From Clostridia bacterium (GTDB lineage: Bacteria > Bacillota > Clostridia > Christensenellales > Aristaeellaceae), in the NCBI GenBank assembly GCA_030530315.1, contig JAUMVG010000018.1:1-51583 (forward strand): a stretch of 51,583 nt of DNA, read 5' to 3'. A program made the position numbers and the translations under genes. The notes below the pieces were generated by a model, which worked only from the letters and a program-made list of their open reading frames with translations, was not told the origin of the DNA and searched no databases. How positions within the stretch are numbered: position 1 is the first letter of the stretch; every line of letters starts with the position of its first letter. Below are positions 51,390 to 51,583 of this stretch, in pieces.

Positions 51390-51583
51390 TTTGACGAGGA
51401 GAGGGAATAGGGATTAGGGAATAGGGAGTTGAAGAGGGGTTTTCCGAATCCTTTACTTGCACTGCAGTTGAAGGAGACAGTTCTGAATGACCATCAGTTT
51501 CCGAGGGATTAGGGACTAGGGAATAGGGATTAGTCTGAGTGGGGGTATCCCCTTGTGGGGTTTCACTAGTCCCTAGTCCCTGT
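51390..51583. repeat. AGGGAATAGGGATTAGGGA-type simple repeats at the window end
   Basis: Two purine-rich blocks (about 51400-51430 and 51507-51532) and an inverted CTAGTCCCTAGTCCCT block (about 51568-51581) share one unit. No gene is visible in 51335-51583. Confidence 0.65.

Overview
The window is a high-GC chromosomal segment, probably from an anaerobic gut-type Firmicute of the Clostridia (Christensenellales-like is a guess from style, not a proof). The pointers are strong GGAGG-type ribosome binding sites, TTGACA/TATAAT sigma-A promoters, many GTG and some TTG starts, Gram-positive signal peptides of the ...AFAEE type, YesM/YesN-type two-component pairs, a TRAP carboxylate transporter and a carbohydrate ABC transporter. 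No rRNA, tRNA, CRISPR array or intact transposase was found.

Layout. (1) 0-3 kb: aspartate kinase, a repeat-rich gap, and a Gfo/Idh/MocA oxidoreductase. (2) 3.3-16.7 kb: a large catabolic locus. A minus-strand operon runs from a consensus promoter near 14.58 kb through a PdxA-like dehydrogenase, a metallo-beta-lactamase-fold hydrolase, TRAP transporter DctP-DctQ-DctM, an SDR dehydrogenase, an Asp/Glu-racemase-family protein, an archaeal-type (type II) GAPDH, an archaeal-type phosphoglycerate kinase, a LarA-like racemase and a chimeric ORF (sugar-isomerase fragment joined to a nucleoside hydrolase that has lost its N-terminal metal site). A divergent DeoR regulator and an aldo/keto reductase face it. 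This is the best candidate for an undescribed pathway: a TRAP-imported hydroxy or sugar acid degraded to triose phosphates with its own lower-glycolysis pair and without the DUF1537 kinase usually found with PdxA2. (3) 16.9-27.4 kb: housekeeping genes: CYTH protein, SurE, LysR regulator, a CotH-kinase surface protein with three lamin-tail domains, class II fructose-bisphosphate aldolase, a xylose-isomerase-like TIM barrel, and TrkA-TrkH potassium uptake. (4) 27.4-28.4 kb: an AT-rich scar with a truncated gene, hairpins and a diverged repeat. (5) 28.4-44.1 kb: a glycan-utilisation locus on the minus strand: YesM/YesN sensor-regulator pair, ABC binding protein and two permeases, a Gfo/Idh/MocA oxidoreductase, GH38 alpha-mannosidase, GH20-type hexosaminidase, a second oxidoreductase and a ribulokinase-like FGGY kinase. 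(6) 44.4-51.3 kb: a GH95-type fucosidase, a second YesN/YesM pair and a GH43 enzyme, probably a second glycan locus.

How it fits together: the two transport loci each pair one import system with oxidation/reduction and carbon-chain enzymes, and each places a GC-rich hairpin straight after the binding-protein gene. Three copies of one palindromic hairpin, each at a gene 3' end, and a second pair of diverged ~130-nt repeats show that dispersed intergenic elements have been active here.
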